Source: Synanceia verrucosa
Taxonomy: Eukaryota > Chordata > Actinopteri > Perciformes > Synanceiidae
Assembly: GCA_029721515.1 (NCBI GenBank)
Contig: CM056561.1
Span: 12,560,001-12,624,000, forward strand
Direction: 5' to 3'
Length of the DNA stretch: 64,000 bases
A program made the position numbers and the translations under genes. Positions 48,350-60,126 of this stretch are shown here, in pieces (position 1 is the stretch's first letter; every line of letters begins with the position of its first letter). Below the pieces are notes generated by a model. It was not told the DNA's origin. It saw only the letters and a list, made by a program, of their open reading frames with translations, and made no database searches.

Positions 48350-50057
48350 AACCAAGTGTCAGGCCTGAACGTCCGGCAGTATCCACTCCTCGGCTCCTTG
48401 GCTTCCCGAAATGGTGGATCGTCCCACGGTGAAGTTCAGGGACGCAGTCCCATTCCAGCAACTTCTCACAACAAACAGCAGGCTACGCAAGCAAGCAGGC
48501 AACAGAATCCCACCAGTGTCCCTCCTACGCACGCCTCCCCCTGTGGTCCAAGAGAACAAGCAAACCGCTGGCTCCATACACCTGCCTCGGTGGGCTAGTA
48601 AAGCTAACTGCTAGCAGATGCAGTCCATTCGTAAGTCCGATGATACAACACTTTCCCGACCACAACCGTTTTAGTGTTATTTCGGTTTAAAATTCTTGCA
48701 TAAATTAGGGTGTGGTTACGTTGAGTGACAGGATCACAGACAGCTACTGGCAGCTAGCTCTTTGCTAAAGCATTGGCTGAGCTAGGCTACACCCAGAGGT
48801 CCGCGGCTACATCAAGCGGTTAATAGGCACTGCGGCGTCAGTGTTTGACTATTTTCGTGTAGTGTTTTCTGGCAATATAGCGTGTTGTGGGCGGCACGGT
48901 GGTGTAGTGGTTAGCACTGTCGCCTCGCAGCAAGAAGATACCTGATTTCCGGGCCGGGGCCTTTCTGTGTGGAGTTCGCATGTTCTCCCCATGTCTGCTT
49001 GGGTTCTCTCCGGATACTCCGGCTTCCTCCCACCATCCAAAAACATGCATGGGGATTAGGTTAATTGGCTAACTTAAATTGCCCGTAGGTGTGAATGTGA
49101 GTGTGAGTGGTTGTCTGTCTCTATGTGCCATGTGATGAACTGGAGACTTGTCCAGGGTGTACCCTGCCTTTCTGTCTTTCACAGCGGGTATATGCTCCAG
49201 CCCCCCATGACCCTATGTGAGGATAAGCGGTAGATAATGGATGGATGGCGTGTTGTGATGTTGACTGTACTAACCGACCGTTAAAGATCCTGTGTTGCAT
49301 TTTTTTCGGGGTGTAAATTTACACACTAGATGTTATACCTAGTGCTATTTTACCCATGGATTTTATGAAATAAAGTTTACCTGGATGTTGGCACTTATTG
49401 GCATGTATCGGCATATTTTGCCGCTGGCTTATAATGACATTATTGCCGACTCATGGTCCCTGCTGATACAGACAAATGACCAGAGCATGTCGAATCCGTT
49501 TAATGCGGGAACACAGCCTTGTTTCGTATTATTGTTCTGTTTAAAAAGTCAGACGTTGCATGGACAGAGATGCTCCGTCAGAAAGTGCCGATTGTTGTTT
49601 GTGTGCTGCTGTGGTGGATAACGTTTGGATGGAGGCAGTGTTGAAACGCGGAAAATAACATATTAAACAATCGTTTCACAGTTAAATAGTACAAATGAAT
49701 TTCCCCAACAACTCCACCAAACCCTGCAGCTCCACTTAAAACCTTTCAATCTGAAAAGGTGATTTTTTTTAAAACACAGCAGCAGCATTAGGATCTGTTT
49801 TTGCTGCCGGTAGCTGCTCATTAGTCTAGCCTAGCTGATTAGCCTTCGGCTAGCTCAGTTTAGCGCGGTTAACTTGAGTTCAGTGGGCGGGATCTTGGCC
49901 GGCTGCCCAGTAAAGTTCCTGCCTCTCCTCCAAATATGGAAAGTACACGCCCACTAAAATCCAAGATGGCGCAGTTCAAATGCCCATGATAGCAGCACAA
50001 AATGGACTCCAATGGGTGACGTCACGGGTGCTACGTCCATTCTTTTTACAGTCTATG
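48350..50057. repeat. Possible DNA-transposon-derived repeat interrupted by a SINE
   Basis: The right end reads GTGACGTCACGGGTGCTACG then TTTTTACAGTCTATG, ending at 50057. Its mirror image resembles the left end of the fold-back element at 53886 (CATAGACTGTA, then GATGTCACCCGTTGG), so the two belong to related families. The interior is CpG-rich for this window. The left boundary near 48350 is a guess, based on where composition changes. The SINE at 48890-49247 is inserted within it. Confidence 0.45.
48880..49257 (+). mobile_element. tRNA-derived SINE, third copy, with 10-bp target duplications
   Basis: The SINE at 48890-49247 is flanked by GCGTGTTGTG on both sides (48880-48889 and 49248-49257). 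The head GGCGGCACGGTGGTGTAGTG and A-box-like TAGTGGTTAGCAC are intact. The B-box position reads CCTGATTTCCGGGCC and is degenerate, so transcription by pol III is doubtful. The tail is ATGGATGG. Confidence 0.92.
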
Positions 50058-51356
50058 TTCCATCCTCGTTCACTGCCTCTCCTCTCTCTTCCCCTTCTTC
50101 TTCACCTCATCTCCCCTCTACCACCATCTCTGGTCAGTTAACTCCCCCTCCTGGTCATTTTAAATGCACAACTCAGGTATTTAACATTAAACTGTACCTC
50201 CAATTAACAATTTTACAACCTAGTTATTTTTTAAATTAATTATTTCTCAATGAGTTACATATACAGTACATCGTCATTTTTACTTTAGTCATTGCAAATG
50301 CATAGCCTACAAGTGATATTGGTAACAACACTGAATTGTGAGCGAGGAAAAATTTATATACAGTAGGTGGCATAACATATATATAAATATGAGTTGTTAA
50401 TGAAACATTATAGGTCATTAGTATTTATTATGAGCAACATTTATAGTCTAGCCTCCACCGAGGACCATTAGAAGGTTTTTGTCACCACTGTCAGACACAA
50501 AACCTGACTGTGATGATATCTGACAGTGGTGACCAAAACTTACTTTTGTATATAATATGCATGGGTTGTTCACAGTAGCCATTTTGTTTTCCCTCTGTTG
50601 TTAACTACTTCACATCTCTTCCTACAAATATGTATATTTATGTTATAATCTAATCTAATATTTTTCATACAAAAGAGACAGTGTTGACATGTTATGATTG
50701 TGACAGTAGCAGTGTCCAAACATATGAGCAAATTTAAGAGAAAATAGTAATATTACCGGAGCTAGAGTGACGGTGCAGCATGTAGTAGAGCTGAAGGCTT
50801 GAAAAGGGGGTCCTCAGGAATGTAGTTGACCTTGTACCTGCCTGATTTAATTGCTTTTTAAAAATATCTGATGGTGGTATCTGCCCCCCCCATCCATTCC
50901 TTTCTGTGGCAACCCCTCTGTCTGCACCCCCTACTGTACTACAGTACGTGAGGATACAGGATTGTGTGTCCAGACACATAGCTACCTGGGGTCTTTCCTG
51001 AAGCTATCCATTTCTACTGTGCTCAGGGGCATTATATCTTTAGCGTGGCAATAAGTAATATGGCTCTTTATATTTTTGCTCCAATGTGATTGTTGTTCAT
51101 ACAGGGCAATGGCTGTAAAGGCTTTTGCAATATCCAATCACGTCCACACAATTGACGTCGTGTTACCTTTTTTTAACAATGTATTTGGTCTCGGGTGATG
51201 CAGTGATGTTGCTTTCACATTCGGGCATTATTTTCGCTGTCCTCTACTTCAGTTTCCCACTATTGTTAGTGGGAATGCTGCTCAGCAGTGTGAGGGCTAT
51301 GTACACCCCACCAACACAATTTTTACAGCAAAACATTGGAAATTTTGTCGTAATGA
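50058..51356. other. Intergenic, contains one strong hairpin
   Basis: AT-rich DNA without a gene. The inverted repeat at 50475-50539 is listed separately. Confidence 0.5.
50475..50539. repeat. Inverted repeat, 21-bp arms, 23-nt loop
   Basis: GTTTTTGTCACCACTGTCAG plus A at 50475-50495 pairs with 50519-50539 (TCTGACAGTGGTGACCAAAA plus C), with one mismatch. No flanking terminal repeats identify it as a known element end. Confidence 0.85.
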
Positions 51357-52252
51357 TGTGTCTGTGGTGTCTGTGAGATTTATAGTTTTGGCTCCAGACC
51401 CTCAATTAGGGCAGCACCTCTCCAAATCCATTCATAGGGTCCAATGTTATTTTTCAGAGGAAAAGGTATGAGAAAGCAGAGAAACCTCTTGTGTTTAATC
51501 TGCCGCTGTCGGCCTTCTGAGTGGGCTAGAGACATAAAATTTACAGCGCTGCGAGCGTCACGAGCTCCTACCACCTCTCGTCCAAACCCCAAAGCCATAC
51601 TCCTTATGTTTTTTGATTTATTCAGAGGAGTTCAACAGGTCCAACTCAGCTTGAAATCAGTGGCAGGCAGTGAGAGCCAGTGTGGGAGACAGAGCAGGGG
51701 CGTACCTAGACTTTTTCATAGGGGTACCCTACAGGGTGTCGAAGCCATGCAGGGGTGGACAGCAGAATTAGGTGATGTGCATGCACCTCCATGAACAAAG
51801 CATCATTCACATCCAAAATTCTAAGCTCTACTCTTTACATTTCTTTTTTAATGAGAGGTAATTCGACAGGTCAGCTTATAATCAGTGGCATAGTGTGAAT
51901 GGATGTTGGTGCGTGTCAGGTGGGCGATCCACATAGGATTAACTGCTCTGAATCAGACTCGTTTTTCAAAATAAAAGCCCCAAACCCCAGAGGGGTAGCT
52001 GTCTCCTCACAGGATGCTGTGGCTTTGACTGTCCTTTCAAAATAAAAGCCCCAAACTCTGATTTAATCTTCACAGGAAACAAGGTGTGTGCGTTTGCAAT
52101 ATGAATCTCGGACAGGCACACATTTAATATGTATGGTAGACACACCAGGGGCGTGTCTAGACTTGGGGTGGCCCTGGCACAAGAGGTGTTGAAATTATGC
52201 AGGGATGGCCAGCAGAATTAGGTGATATTGTGTGATTGATGACATTATCAAT

Positions 52253-52262
52253 CACACACACA

Positions 52263-52300
<38 letters not shown>
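52253..52300. repeat. CA microsatellite
   Basis: Interrupted CA tract inside the large repeat unit. The matching position of the second unit also has a CA tract (56156-56183). Confidence 0.93.
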
Positions 52301-52302
<2 letters not shown>

Positions 52303-52604
52303 GAGAATGAACTGCTCTGAATCAGACTCGTTTTTCAAAATAAAAGCCCCAAACTCCAGAGAGGTAACTTTCCTCACAGGAAGCTGTGGCTATGACTGTC
52401 CTTTCAAAATAAAAGCCCTGAACTCTGATTTAATCTTCACAGGAAACAAGGTCAAGTGTGTTTGTCATTTTAATCTGAGAACTATCAATGATATTCACAC
52501 AAATTATTTATCCAACTTTACTCCATTCAAATAGATTAAACTCATCATTAATAGATTAGTTAAATCATATTCATCCAATTTTTACTCATTAATACCTTAG
52601 CAGC

Positions 52605-52895
52605 ATTCAGCTTTTAACTTAAATTCAAACATTTTCAACATTCAACTTTTAAATTTAACTCTAAAATTTTCAACTTTCAACTTTTAAATTTCATTCTAAA
52701 ATTTTCAATATACAACTTTTAAATTTAATTCTAAAATTTTCAACAATCACCTTTTCAGTTAAATTCACAGATTTTCAACACTCAAATGTAATTCTGAAAT
52801 TTTCAACTTTTAAATTAAATTAACATATTTTCAATATTGAACTTTTAAATGTAATTCTAAAATTTTCAACATTCAACTTTTAAATTGAATTAAAT
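52605..52895. repeat. AT-rich tandem repeat, period about 35-40 bp
   Basis: About seven degenerate units on the theme TTCAACTTTTAAATTTAATT and CTAAAATTTTCAAC. A shorter array of the same unit lies at about 56380-56510. Confidence 0.8.
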
Positions 52896-53768
52896 TATAC
52901 ATTCATCTTTCCTGCAACATTCAAGCCGGCATTAGCAGATTATCTTAAGCAAAGCAGCATTCAGCATTAGCAGTTTAGCTTCAGCTATCAGCATTCCCAC
53001 GCATTTTCAGCGGGAAATGCATTTTCTAGTTTATTCAACTACTTCAACAATTTCTTCTGTATGTTTTTTGGACTTTAACTACTTCAGCATGCTTTCAGCT
53101 ACAGAAACCATTCAACTATCAAACTATTCAGCTTCTTCAGGACATGTGTGCTGTATCTTTTGTCATTTCAACTCTTTATAATTTTTAAAATATTCAGCTT
53201 TATTCTTGTATTTTTTAATAATGCAACTCAATGAAGAAAATCTTAAAATCCTCTCAAATTTACACCTTTTTGAAATGCCACTATTTTCACCATACTTTCT
53301 CCTAGAAACTCCACATACACTACATACTACATACACTCCACAGACATAATTTTCTACAGCAAAACGTGGGAAATTGCGTGCCGGTCATAGCGTAATTGTA
53401 ATTTCCCTCACTGAGGGATCAATAAAGGAATTCTTCTTCTTCTTCTCCTTCTAGCGATGTGGCTCTGGTGTCTGTGAGATTTATATTTTTGGCTCCATGC
53501 CCCTAATTAGAGCAACAACTCCAAAAACTCCTCCATAGGCTGCAATGTTAATTTTCAGAGGAAAATCCTGAAAAAGAAGCAAATCCTCTTGTGGGAAAAC
53601 TGCCACTGTCGGCATTCTGAGTGGAGTAGAGACATAAAATTTTCACTGCTGTGATCCTCACGAGCTCCTGCCACCTCACATTCAAAAACCAAAGCCGTAC
53701 TCATTACGGTTTTTGAGTAATGGAGAGGAGTTTGGCATGGTCGGACTCAGTTCAACTGAATGGGAATC

Positions 53769-56002
53769 TAAGGTCGCTTTCACACCTAACCAAGTGGACT
53801 CGGTTCGCTTGGGGGGGCTGAAAGTTGTGACATTGTTGCATTCATCACTTGGTTCGGTTCCGCTTTCACACTGCACTTCCTGAACCCATAGACTGTATAT
53901 AAAGAGTGGACTGAGCTATTGTGATGTCACCCGTTGGTTTGTGAACAACAGCAATGAAGCCAATACGGAAGTGACTAAACTTGCATTCTCTCCACCAGCC
54001 AGCAGGGGGCGATACTGGTGGTTTCAAAAAGAAGTCCATTTCCATTCATGTGAATTGGAAAATGACCATTTTCTCTCCTGCTGTATTACCTCTGTAAACT
54101 TCCTAAGTATGAGTTTTTGGTCTCAGTTGGTAGTTTAAATAATGTTTTAATACATCAGGATGTTCGTTTACTGAATTACGGTCTAAGATGTGGTGAAAAT
54201 AACACATAAAGTTGTAGGGCATGGCTATTGTGTGATTGACAGGTCTCGAACATCTCTGAGTATGCTGAATCATGGCAATTTATTTTTTATGCCAGTGCGA
54301 ACTCTGTGACCTTGTTATGTCCATAGACTGTCCATAGGCTCAGCAGCCTGCCTTACTTCATCTGAGGAGTCACCGTTTATCGGTAAGTAATGTCATGGTA
54401 ATGTTGTGAGCTAAAATTTACAGTCCAATTAATATCACAGATCACATAAATTATGGAGGCTCATCGCTAATCAAGCTAGCTCATCGCTGTAGCTGATAAC
54501 ATAGCAGTTGTTACGCTAATGGTACCGGTAAGTGATCGCGGGGGGGTTAACTTTGACGATAGACTGGTCTGCGTGTGTGTGCATAGATATATATATATAT
54601 TTATATAGCTGTCTCGCTAACTGTGAGCTATTATTACCGTTGTGTTTTAAAAGTGGTTCTGCAAATCTCTGTACCTAACTCCTACTGTTGTTTTACCTTT
54701 TAGGTACACAGCTTTCCAGCCCTTACAGGACAGGTAGCAGCAGCATTAGTGTAGCAAACGCTGTCTTAGCTAACACTGGCGCTCGCTAGCTACATAGTTT
54801 GTTTAGCAAGTTGCATCAATAATTAACAGTAACTGTTATATTAATTGGGATACGAATTATGGCTAATAAAACCGGGCTCAAAAAGCTAACATTATTTACC
54901 GGAAAAATTTAACAGCCAACTCCTTGTTGTACCTTTTGGTGCATGCGAACGCTGAACAAGTCATTTTAGACAACCAAAATGTTGAATAAAGTTGATTAAG
55001 ATAACGTTCAAGAACTGAGAACACACTGTGAAATAGTAGCTAATCTGTCAAAAGTTTTTAAGAGCAAAGACAATCCGAACAAAAACAAGGACAAGTTCAT
55101 GGCGATCTCACTGACATAACACAATACCGTTACTCATTGCTACGTCTTTATACTCCTGACGTGCAGCGACCTGTCACTCACACGGTAGCCATGCCCCACA
55201 ACTTTATGTGTTATTTTCACCATATATTAGACCGTAATTCAGTAAATCCTGTACATCCTGATGTATTAATTATTATTTAATAATAATTATATAATAATAA
55301 TAATAATTTAAACTAAAAACCAAAAACTCGTACTTAGGGAGTACGAGTGGAGAGATTGCAAGTATAGTCACTTCCGTATTGGCTTCACTGAATAGACCCT
55401 GTTTTTGCCTGAACCGCACCAAACTTTCTTCTATCTTGTATTGTGCTTCGTTACATTATTTGAGGGAATGCTACAATGTTAACGTTGCCTACCTAACTAT
55501 GCTAACATAGTTTGTCAGTGATTGAAGCTGTTAATTTTCAAACTTTGACAACATAATATGTGACAACACATCAGCACAGAGTTTAAGGACTGTAACTGTT
55601 GGTAGTTGTGATAAATTTTGTTCAAATATGGCAAATGAGAATTTGCCATATAATGTGAATTTATGGGTTATGTTTTTCAAACGATTGAGTTAAGCTAGCT
55701 AACTGCTAACTGGTCACTCGTTGTTTGTTTTGGTCTGGGGTGTGTGCTGTACTTGCTGTACATGCACTACGTACATTTGGTCCTGTGTTTAGTTTGGTGA
55801 GCTTTTACACTGCATACAAACCGCACCAGGGTTCACTTGCAAATGGACCGAGACCCCCGTTTTCAAGCGGACCAGAGTTTGTTTGGTCCACACCAGGGTT
55901 CGTATGAGCTTTCACACCTGCCCAAACGAAGCGGACAATCTGAGGAAACAAACTCTGGTCCGTTTAAAGCGGACCAAACAAGGACAGTGTGAAAGCGACC
56001 TA
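53769..56002. mobile_element. hAT-like MITE carrying a second element inside
   Basis: Termini TAAGGTCGCTTTCACAC at the left and GTGTGAAAGCGACCTA at the right form an inverted repeat of at least 15 bp. Both arms are rich in GGTTCGGTTC- and GGACC-type motifs (for example GCGGACCAGAGTTTGTTTGG near 55868). A fold-back element is inserted from about 53886 to 55395. No transposase frame. Confidence 0.82.
53886..55395. mobile_element. Fold-back element with arms of 220-295 bp
   Basis: The left arm 53951-54245 (GAAGCCAATACGGAAGTGAC to GTGATTGACAGGTC) matches the complement of 55168-55390. The right arm lacks about 70 bp, including the CAGCAGGGGGCG segment, and has an ATT-rich expansion. The interior of about 920 bp holds no transposase. 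The outer end CATAGACTGTATATAAAG resembles the complement of the repeat end at 50040-50057. Confidence 0.8.
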
Positions 56003-56155
56003 AGAAGCTGCTGCAGGGGAGAGGAGCTGCTGCTGGGGAGGGAGGGGCTGTCTCCATGAAAACGACCCAGGTGGGCGCATGTGGTAGTTGACCTGCTGTG
56101 ACCCTGCCTGTTGGCCAATGCCAAAGATACAGAGAGGGGATGACATTATCGATCA

Positions 56156-56183
56156 CACTCACACACACACACACACACACACA
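56156..56183. repeat. CA microsatellite
   Basis: About 14 AC units in the second large repeat unit. Confidence 0.93.
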
Positions 56184-57064
56184 GAGGAGTAACTGTTTCC
56201 TAACAGGAAGCAGAGAGGCTTGCTGGGAAGTCTCCTTACTTCTCTCTTCATTGCCCTAACCTGGCTGTAGCATAGGGTGGTACCGTCCAAACTAGAGTTG
56301 GGTGTTAGAATTCCACATCTTGCTTCTTCATTAACAACATTCACAACATTAGTTTATACATATATATACAATACATATTCATTATTCAACTTTGAAATTA
56401 AATTCACACATTTTCAACATGCAACTTTTAAATTTCATTTTAAAATTTTCAACATTCAATTTTTAAATTAAATTCAAATATTTTCAGCATTCAACGTTTA
56501 AATTAAATTAAATTATACATTCATCTTTCCTGCAACATTCAAGCCAGCATTAGCAGATTATCTTAAGCTAAGCAGCATTCAGCATTAGCAGCATAGCTTC
56601 AGCTATCAGCATTCCCACGCATTTTCAGCAGGAAATGCATTTTCTATTTTTTTTCTCCTTTTCAAACTTCTTTCCCTCTCTCCCTCTCCCCATCTCCCTC
56701 TGGTCACAACTGTAGCCATGCTGGTAAGCGGGCGTGTCCTACTGGCATACAGCAGCCAGCAGACTCTGATACTGTTGTTGTTGTGCTTACCTTTCCATGT
56801 GATATTGAATACTACGTCCCAAGCATATTATCAAAATTGATCAAAATTTTATTGCGATCCCGAATCGAGATTGAATTATCGCCCAGCCCTAGGTGATGCA
56901 CACATGTGACCATGTGACTTGAATGAAAGCTCCCCATAATTATGTCCAAGTACTTGTAACTCGTGACCAGCTCTAGAGTTTCCCCATGGACAGTTCTGAT
57001 TGAGGGGATATTCTCCAAGGGAAGAGGAGAATTCAAAAAAATCATTAGTTAAGATTTATCAGCA

Positions 57065-57970
57065 TTTTTGGTGTATTTTGGCAGGAGACAACACTCTCCT
57101 CCTGCACCTGTGAACATCCAGGGATCGGACATTGAGACCGTCAGATCTTATCAGTACTTTTGTGTTCATTTAAACAATAAACTGGACTGATAATACAGAC
57201 ACTCTGTTTAAGAAGGGTCAGAGCAGACTCTTCTTGCTCAGGAGACTGAGGTCCTTTGGGGTGCAGGAGTCACTCCTGAGAACCTTCTATGACTCTGTGG
57301 TTACATCAGCCATCTTTTATGGAGTGATCTGCTGAGTGAGCAGCCTTACATCCAAGGACAGGAAAAGACTGGACAAACTGGTGAGAAAGGCCAGCTCTGT
57401 ACTGGGATGTCCTCTGGACTCAATGGAGGTGGTGTGAGAGTATCATTCCTGTTGGACAACACCTCCCACAGACACTTTGGCAGCACTGGGCAGCTCCTTC
57501 AGTGAGCAGCTGCTCCACCCTCGGTGTGTGAACGAGAGATACCGCCGGTCCTTACTGCCTGCTGCTGTCAGACTTTACAACACACTCAGTTGCCGTTAAT
57601 CCACACACACGTGCAATAACCCATGGACATGTACAATATATGTACAATATATATATATATAGTCACATGCATTATTCGGATATATATGTATATCTACATA
57701 CAGTATATACTGTTTCTCATCTATTAATGTGCAGTTCCACTTCACTTTATTACACCACTCCATTTGCTGTGTTCAGTAATTTTGTCCACTTATTTTAGGC
57801 ACTTATGTTGTATATATGATGCTTAGTTAGTCATTTATTGTTATTCATTTATTGTATATATGATGCCATAGTTTTTCCATGTTGTTACTTTCTACATATG
57901 CTATTATTCTTATATTTTATAGGCCCTCCTGATAATTTTTATCTTAAAAATTTTATCTTATCTTATCCTT
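57065..57970 (+). mobile_element. Non-LTR retrotransposon 3' end
   Basis: Broken frames read QSRLFLLRRLRSFGVQESLL, RTFYDSVVTSAIFYGVIC, KDRKRLDKLVRKASSVLGCP, ERYRRSLLPAAVRLYNTLS, the standard C-terminus of a teleost LINE. A 3' UTR of about 350 bp with a TA-rich stretch ends in TTTATCTTATCTTATC, the same tail type as the fragment ending at 27245. DNA at 56651-57064 shows no gene. Confidence 0.82.
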
Positions 57971-59435
57971 GGTGTGACAACCAGAAAATAATAGTAAATA
58001 ATCTTCAAAACTCACTGTTTTTAGTTTTGTAATATAAATGTGTAAATATAGATTTTACTACTGTGTACACATAAACTGAATAGTTTGTGATTTGTGTCAA
58101 AAGAAAACTGCCAGTTTGATTCCATACTTCCCCCTTGTGTCTAAAACTTGCAAAACAATCTTTCATTTCATTTCAAGTTTATTTGTAAATTATGAATTTG
58201 CCCCATTGGGCTTTACAATCTGTACAGGATATGACACACTCTGTCCTTTACAAATGACCCTTGCATCAACTAAGGAAAAACTCCCCCCAAAAAAACTTTT
58301 AACAGGGAAAAAGAAACGGAAGAAACCTCAGGAAGAGCAACAGAGGAGGGATCCCTCTTCCAGGATGGACAGACGTGCAATAGATGCCGTGTGTACAGAA
58401 TAACAACAATGAAAACACATTAACACTACATATAAAATTGTATGAAAATGTCCAACTCAATATAACAACAGCTAATCTACAGTGTATATGTAGAATTGTA
58501 TGAGAGTGTCCAAGGGGGTGAAGGGCATCATCAAGCTATCAGCAAAGGATGAGAAGAACGTCTTCCTCTCCACCACACCAACCAGAAGAAGCCTGGGCAG
58601 CACGTCTTCCTCTCTCCACCACGCCAACCAGAAGAAGCCTGTGCAGCACGTCTTCCACTCAACCACACCAAACAGGAGAAGCCTCCGCAAGATGACCTTG
58701 TCACCACCACGTCACTCAGCACCAGAAGATGAAGCCTGACTGGTCTGCACAACCACGACTGTGAGATGAGAAAGCACAGGGACTACAAGGCACAAAACTA
58801 ATCTGCAGCATGTGTTAAAGGGAGGAAGAGAAAACACATCCTCTTCTCCACTACTCTAACAGATACAACCTGAGCAGCATCACCTCCTCTCCATCTCACC
58901 ACCATCATGACAGATGAAGCCTGGATGACACCACCTCCTTCCCACCAAGTAGCCTCAGCTCATGGACACCTGGGAGGTGAAAGCACAGAGACTCTGGGGA
59001 AGAAGATGAGTTGGTAAAATGACTTAATGGAGGCATCCAAATGAGAAGAAGAGAAGCTCCGTGTGTCAGAGGAAGTCCCCCGGCAGTCTAGACCTATAGC
59101 AGCATAACTAAGGATTGATCCAAGGCAGACTAAGTCAGCCTTGGATCAGTCCTAACTATAAGCACTATCAAAAAGGAAAGTCTTAAGCCTACTCTTGAAT
59201 AAGGGGATGGTGTCTGCCTCCCGGACTGAAAGAGGGAGTTGGTTCCACAGAAGAGGAGCTTGATAACTGAAAGTTCTGCCTTGTAGGTGAGGAGGAGGAT
59301 TTAAAATTCTATTCCAGATTTTACAGGGAGCCAGTGCAGAGAGGCTAACTCCGGAGAAATATGATCTTTTTTCCTGGTTCTGGTCAGAACACGTGCTGCA
59401 ACATTCTGGACCAGCTGGAGAGTCTTGATAGACTG

Positions 59436-60126
59436 AAGGCTGGAATATACATTTCCGACTGCGTAATACATTATCCGACTCCGTAGCTACGGAGACCCCT
59501 CGAGCCCTCGCACTTCTCTGTCGTGATGCGTGTTGTGCAGCCCTGTGCTGAAATGCACCCCCTCGGAAAGTGAAACAATTCGCCTTAATATCGCAGATAA
59601 AAGCAGGGGAAAATACTATTTTATGATTTAATTATTTGTGAGGGAGATATAAGAGAACAACAGTAATTGCTTTCAGTCTTTAAAACTCCTCTTCCTCTTT
59701 CTTTTCAACACAAAATCGGATAATAGCGAACGCAAACCAACAACTTTCGGTATGTTCTGTGGAAATATACCCCAGACATAATTACTAAATGAATTAAATG
59801 GATTTTTTGAGCAGGTTGAATGTGTTTGATTTGCCTTTCACAAGGATAATTGATACTTTAGTTCCTGTCCTGCCTGCGCTGCTGCAGAGGATACCTGTCT
59901 GTCTGTTTCTGTATAGGAAGAGGGGCTGCATTTCACTGCAGGGGTGCAGCTAGAGGACCAATCACAGCCCTTGTCGTCTCCGTCTTCCCTTGACGGATTG
60001 ACGGACAGTTAAAAAAAAATTCCTGCGCCCGGAGATGACGGAGAGGCTCTCCGTCAGGCTCTCCGGCAACGCAGAGGGCTCTCCGTCTCTACGTACGGCA
60101 CTTTACGGAGTACTATAAATTGGCCT
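59436..60126. mobile_element. MITE M2 inserted in the L2 LINE
   Basis: About 690 bp that interrupts the LINE sequence between the complements of CTGCCCTAATA and AGTCTATCAAGACT, which are contiguous in the other LINE copy near 21605. Imperfect termini: AAGGCTGGAATATAC on the left and, mirrored, AAGGCCAATTTATAG on the right, with CCGTAG/CGGAG-rich arms. The core shares blocks E (59543-59827) and D (59951-60022) with MITE M1. The target duplication was not resolved. Confidence 0.8.

Larger units (their letters stand above)
51357..53040 (+). repeat. Large repeat unit, first copy
   Basis: Corresponds piecewise to 53455-56650. The blocks are 51370-51690 (GTCTGTGAGATTTATAGTTT; GTAGAGACATAAAATTT-like), a CA tract with the lead-in GACATTATCAATCACACAC at about 52239, an AT-rich tandem array at 52605-52895, and a closing block at 52900-53040 (CATTCATCTTTCCTGCAACA to GAAATGCATTTTCTA). 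It also has its own tandem duplication (51945-52095 and 52305-52458). Unclassified; no protein frame. Confidence 0.7.
53455..56650 (+). repeat. Large repeat unit, second copy, carrying nested insertions
   Basis: Shares the start block (53460-53768), the CA tract lead-in, the AT tandem array and the closing block with 51357-53040. A 2.2 kb hAT-like MITE (53769-56002) is inserted in it. The closing block at 56510-56650 is nearly identical to 52900-53040. Confidence 0.7.

Noticed and set aside
48356..48614. Overlapping plus and minus frames of 67-80 codons.
   Set aside because: CpG-rich repeat interior with open frames on both strands; no domain and no splice context.
55863..56180. A 105-codon minus-strand frame starting MCVCVCV.
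   Set aside because: It starts in a CA tract and runs through the hAT-like MITE; no protein family.
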